Positions 5,519-6,635 of a DNA stretch of 6,635 bases are shown in pieces. Position numbers and translations under genes: made by a program. How positions within the stretch are numbered: the first letter of the stretch is position 1; every line of letters starts with the position of its first letter. The notes beneath the pieces are model-generated. The model was given only the letters and a program-made list of their open reading frames with translations, ran no database searches and had not been told where the DNA came from. Source of the DNA: JAUWQU01 sp964605095 (GTDB lineage Bacteria; Planctomycetota; Phycisphaerae; SM23-33); the NCBI GenBank assembly GCA_964605095.1, contig CAZSBS010000261.1, positions 1 through 6,635 on the forward strand, read 5' to 3'.

Positions 5519-6436
5519 ATGGCTGAATGGAATACAAGCGTGGTGGTCCCAGCCTACAACGCGGCCTGGTGCATCCGGGACGTAGTGCGCTCCGTGCAGT
5601 CGCAGACCCGCGAGGACTGGGAAATGATCCTCGTCGACGACGGCTCGACCGACGATACGTGGGCCGTGATGCAGGAGTTGTCGGCCGGCGATGAGCGGAT
5701 CAGGCCGCTGCATTTCGATAACGGGGGGACGCCCGTGGCGATCAACCGCGGTCTCAAGGTGGCACGAGGGCAATGGCTGGCGGTCGTCGGCGCCGACGAC
5801 CAGTGGTATCCGTCCATGCTCGAACGGTGCATGGAGTTCCTGGCTGCGCACCCCGGCCTGAGCATCGTATACACCCCCATGGTGCCGGTTACGCGGGACA
5901 ACGAGGTGATTGAGGGTCATTCCAAGCCCTGCCACCGCGGCTGGCTGACCGAAAAACTCTTCCAGAGCATCTTCATTCACGACTCCTCGGCAATCTTCCA
6001 CCGCCGCGTCTATGAGACCTGCGGTGGCTTCGATGAGGCCATGCGAGTTGGTTCCGGCCACGAGTTCTGGCTGAGGGTTTCGACTAAGTTCGAGTTTGGG
6101 CTTATCGACGAGCCGCTGGCCCAGCGCACTTGGACCCCGACCAGCCTGACTCGCTCCAATCGCAGCCGGGGAAGGCAATTCAAGACCGACATGCTCAACA
6201 GGTTCTATTGCGAGCAGGGCGGGAAGGACATTCTCGAAGCCGGTCCGGCCCTGCGCAGGCTTTCCCACGTGAGCTACAAGGCCGGCAGACTCCTGCTTGC
6301 CGAAGGCGATCCCCGCCAGGCCAGGCGATACCTCGCAAAGGCCGTCAAGTACAGGCCGACGCACCTCCGGGCCTGGGCGGCGATCATTGCGGCCACGGTC
6401 GCGGGCCTGTTTACGGGAAAGAAGAAATCCCCGTAG
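5519..6436 (+). CDS. Soluble GT2 family glycosyltransferase with TPR-like C-terminus
   Basis: The 305-residue protein has a standard GT-A fold of family GT2: VVVPAYNA at residues 8-15, LVDDGSTDDT at 38-47 (UDP-binding Asp40/Asp41), GADDQWYP at 91-98 as the DxD-like metal site, and GGFDEAMRVGSGHEFWLRV at 169-187, where Glu182 is a candidate catalytic base. There are no classical membrane helices in the catalytic part. About residues 250-285 (AGRLLLAEGDPRQARRYLAKA and onward) read as one helix-turn-helix pair of TPR type, followed by a weakly hydrophobic stretch and a basic tail (GKKKSP). The ATG at 5519 has AAGGAGA nine bases before it and a TATAAT promoter. It probably transfers a sugar from a nucleotide donor to a growing cytoplasmic glycan or lipid-linked intermediate; donor and acceptor are unknown. 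Its last 26 bases overlap a converging gene. Confidence 0.88.
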   Translation: MAEWNTSVVVPAYNAAWCIRDVVRSVQSQTREDWEMILVDDGSTDDTWAVMQELSAGDERIRPLHFDNGGTPVAINRGLKVARGQWLAVVGADDQWYPSMLERCMEFLAAHPGLSIVYTPMVPVTRDNEVIEGHSKPCHRGWLTEKLFQSIFIHDSSAIFHRRVYETCGGFDEAMRVGSGHEFWLRVSTKFEFGLIDEPLAQRTWTPTSLTRSNRSRGRQFKTDMLNRFYCEQGGKDILEAGPALRRLSHVSYKAGRLLLAEGDPRQARRYLAKAVKYRPTHLRAWAAIIAATVAGLFTGKKKSP

Positions 6437-6635
6437 AGCGACCTGATTGCCTGTCGTCGGCGAGTTTTCGGAGTTCGTCGATTTTCCGTGCCAGGTCCAC
6501 GCTGAACGTCGCGGCGGAATCTTCCCGCAGATGGCTGCCATCGTAACTGTGGTATCCATCCTGGTCGACCGCGATCCACTGCCCGCCGGCCTTGACGAAC
6601 TTGGCTACGAACTTCGCCTCGTCGAACCCGCTTTG
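6411..6635 (-). CDS. C-terminal end of an SGNH/DltD-AlgX-like protein, cut by window edge
   Basis: The minus strand is open from the window edge at 6635 to a TAA at 6413-6411, giving 74 residues that end SSFP. The readable part, FVAKFVKAGGQWIAVDQDGY, is followed by YDGSHLREDSAATFSVDLA. This resembles the final block of SGNH-hydrolase-like proteins associated with polysaccharide modification, where a D-x-x-H pair (here Asp32 and His35 of the fragment) supplies the catalytic Asp and His, and the helix with SA..FS..LA follows. The remaining ~20 residues look like a charged tail. The family call rests on this one block, since the nucleophile region lies outside the window. The gene converges on the GT2 gene at 5519-6436 and overlaps it by 26 bases, so the two stop codons lie inside each other's reading frames. 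A role in acylating the glycan made nearby is an inference. Confidence 0.65.
   Translation of the reverse strand, partial: QSGFDEAKFVAKFVKAGGQWIAVDQDGYHSYDGSHLREDSAATFSVDLARKIDELRKLADDRQSGRSTGISSFP

Noticed and set aside
5501..6559. Long minus-strand open frame of 352 codons
   Set aside because: It is the shadow of the second GT2 gene, which has VPAYN, VDDGSTDDT and DD motifs, a promoter and a Shine-Dalgarno. Over its right part a different minus-strand frame carries the DGSHL motif.

Overview
The window is GC-rich bacterial DNA with dense genes and strong G/C preference at third codon positions, which produces long shadow frames opposite the real genes. The GroEL start, an exported SGNH hydrolase with an extra C-terminal domain, lone two-component glycosyltransferase sets and sigma70-like TATAAT boxes would fit a planctomycete (perhaps Phycisphaerae-like). 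No ribosomal RNA or strongly lineage-specific marker is present, so the taxon is only a guess.

Layout. (1) Positions 1-133, minus strand: the first 44 codons of groEL, running off the left edge. (2) Positions 134-520: a gene-free stretch between two divergent genes, with a dyad on the groEL side and a sigma70-like promoter on the right. (3) Positions 521-1351, plus: an uncharacterised protein with one N-terminal membrane anchor, followed by a possible imperfect terminator. (4) Positions 1519-5451, plus: three closely spaced genes encoding a secreted SGNH/GDSL hydrolase, a GT2 glycosyltransferase with two C-terminal membrane helices (DPM1/GtrB/ArnC-like), and a polytopic GT-C glycosyltransferase of the PMT/ArnT type. 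The last two are separated by 6 bases, and a six-copy heptamer tandem repeat lies across their junction. (5) Positions 5519-6436, plus: a second, soluble GT2 glycosyltransferase with its own TATAAT promoter and Shine-Dalgarno. (6) Positions 6411-6635, minus: the C-terminal 74 codons of a converging gene with a D-x-x-H motif like those ending SGNH-type hydrolases. Its stop codon lies inside the GT2 gene.

How it may work together. The membrane GT2 plausibly charges a polyprenyl phosphate with a sugar on the cytoplasmic face. The adjacent GT-C enzyme plausibly uses that lipid-linked sugar as donor on the outer face of the membrane. The soluble GT2 could add a further sugar, and the SGNH-type proteins on either side could add or remove acyl groups on the glycan. 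This makes the right two thirds of the window look like a small cell-surface glycan locus. The sugar, acceptor and final product cannot be read from the sequence. I saw no CRISPR array, tRNA, rRNA, transposase or other mobile element.
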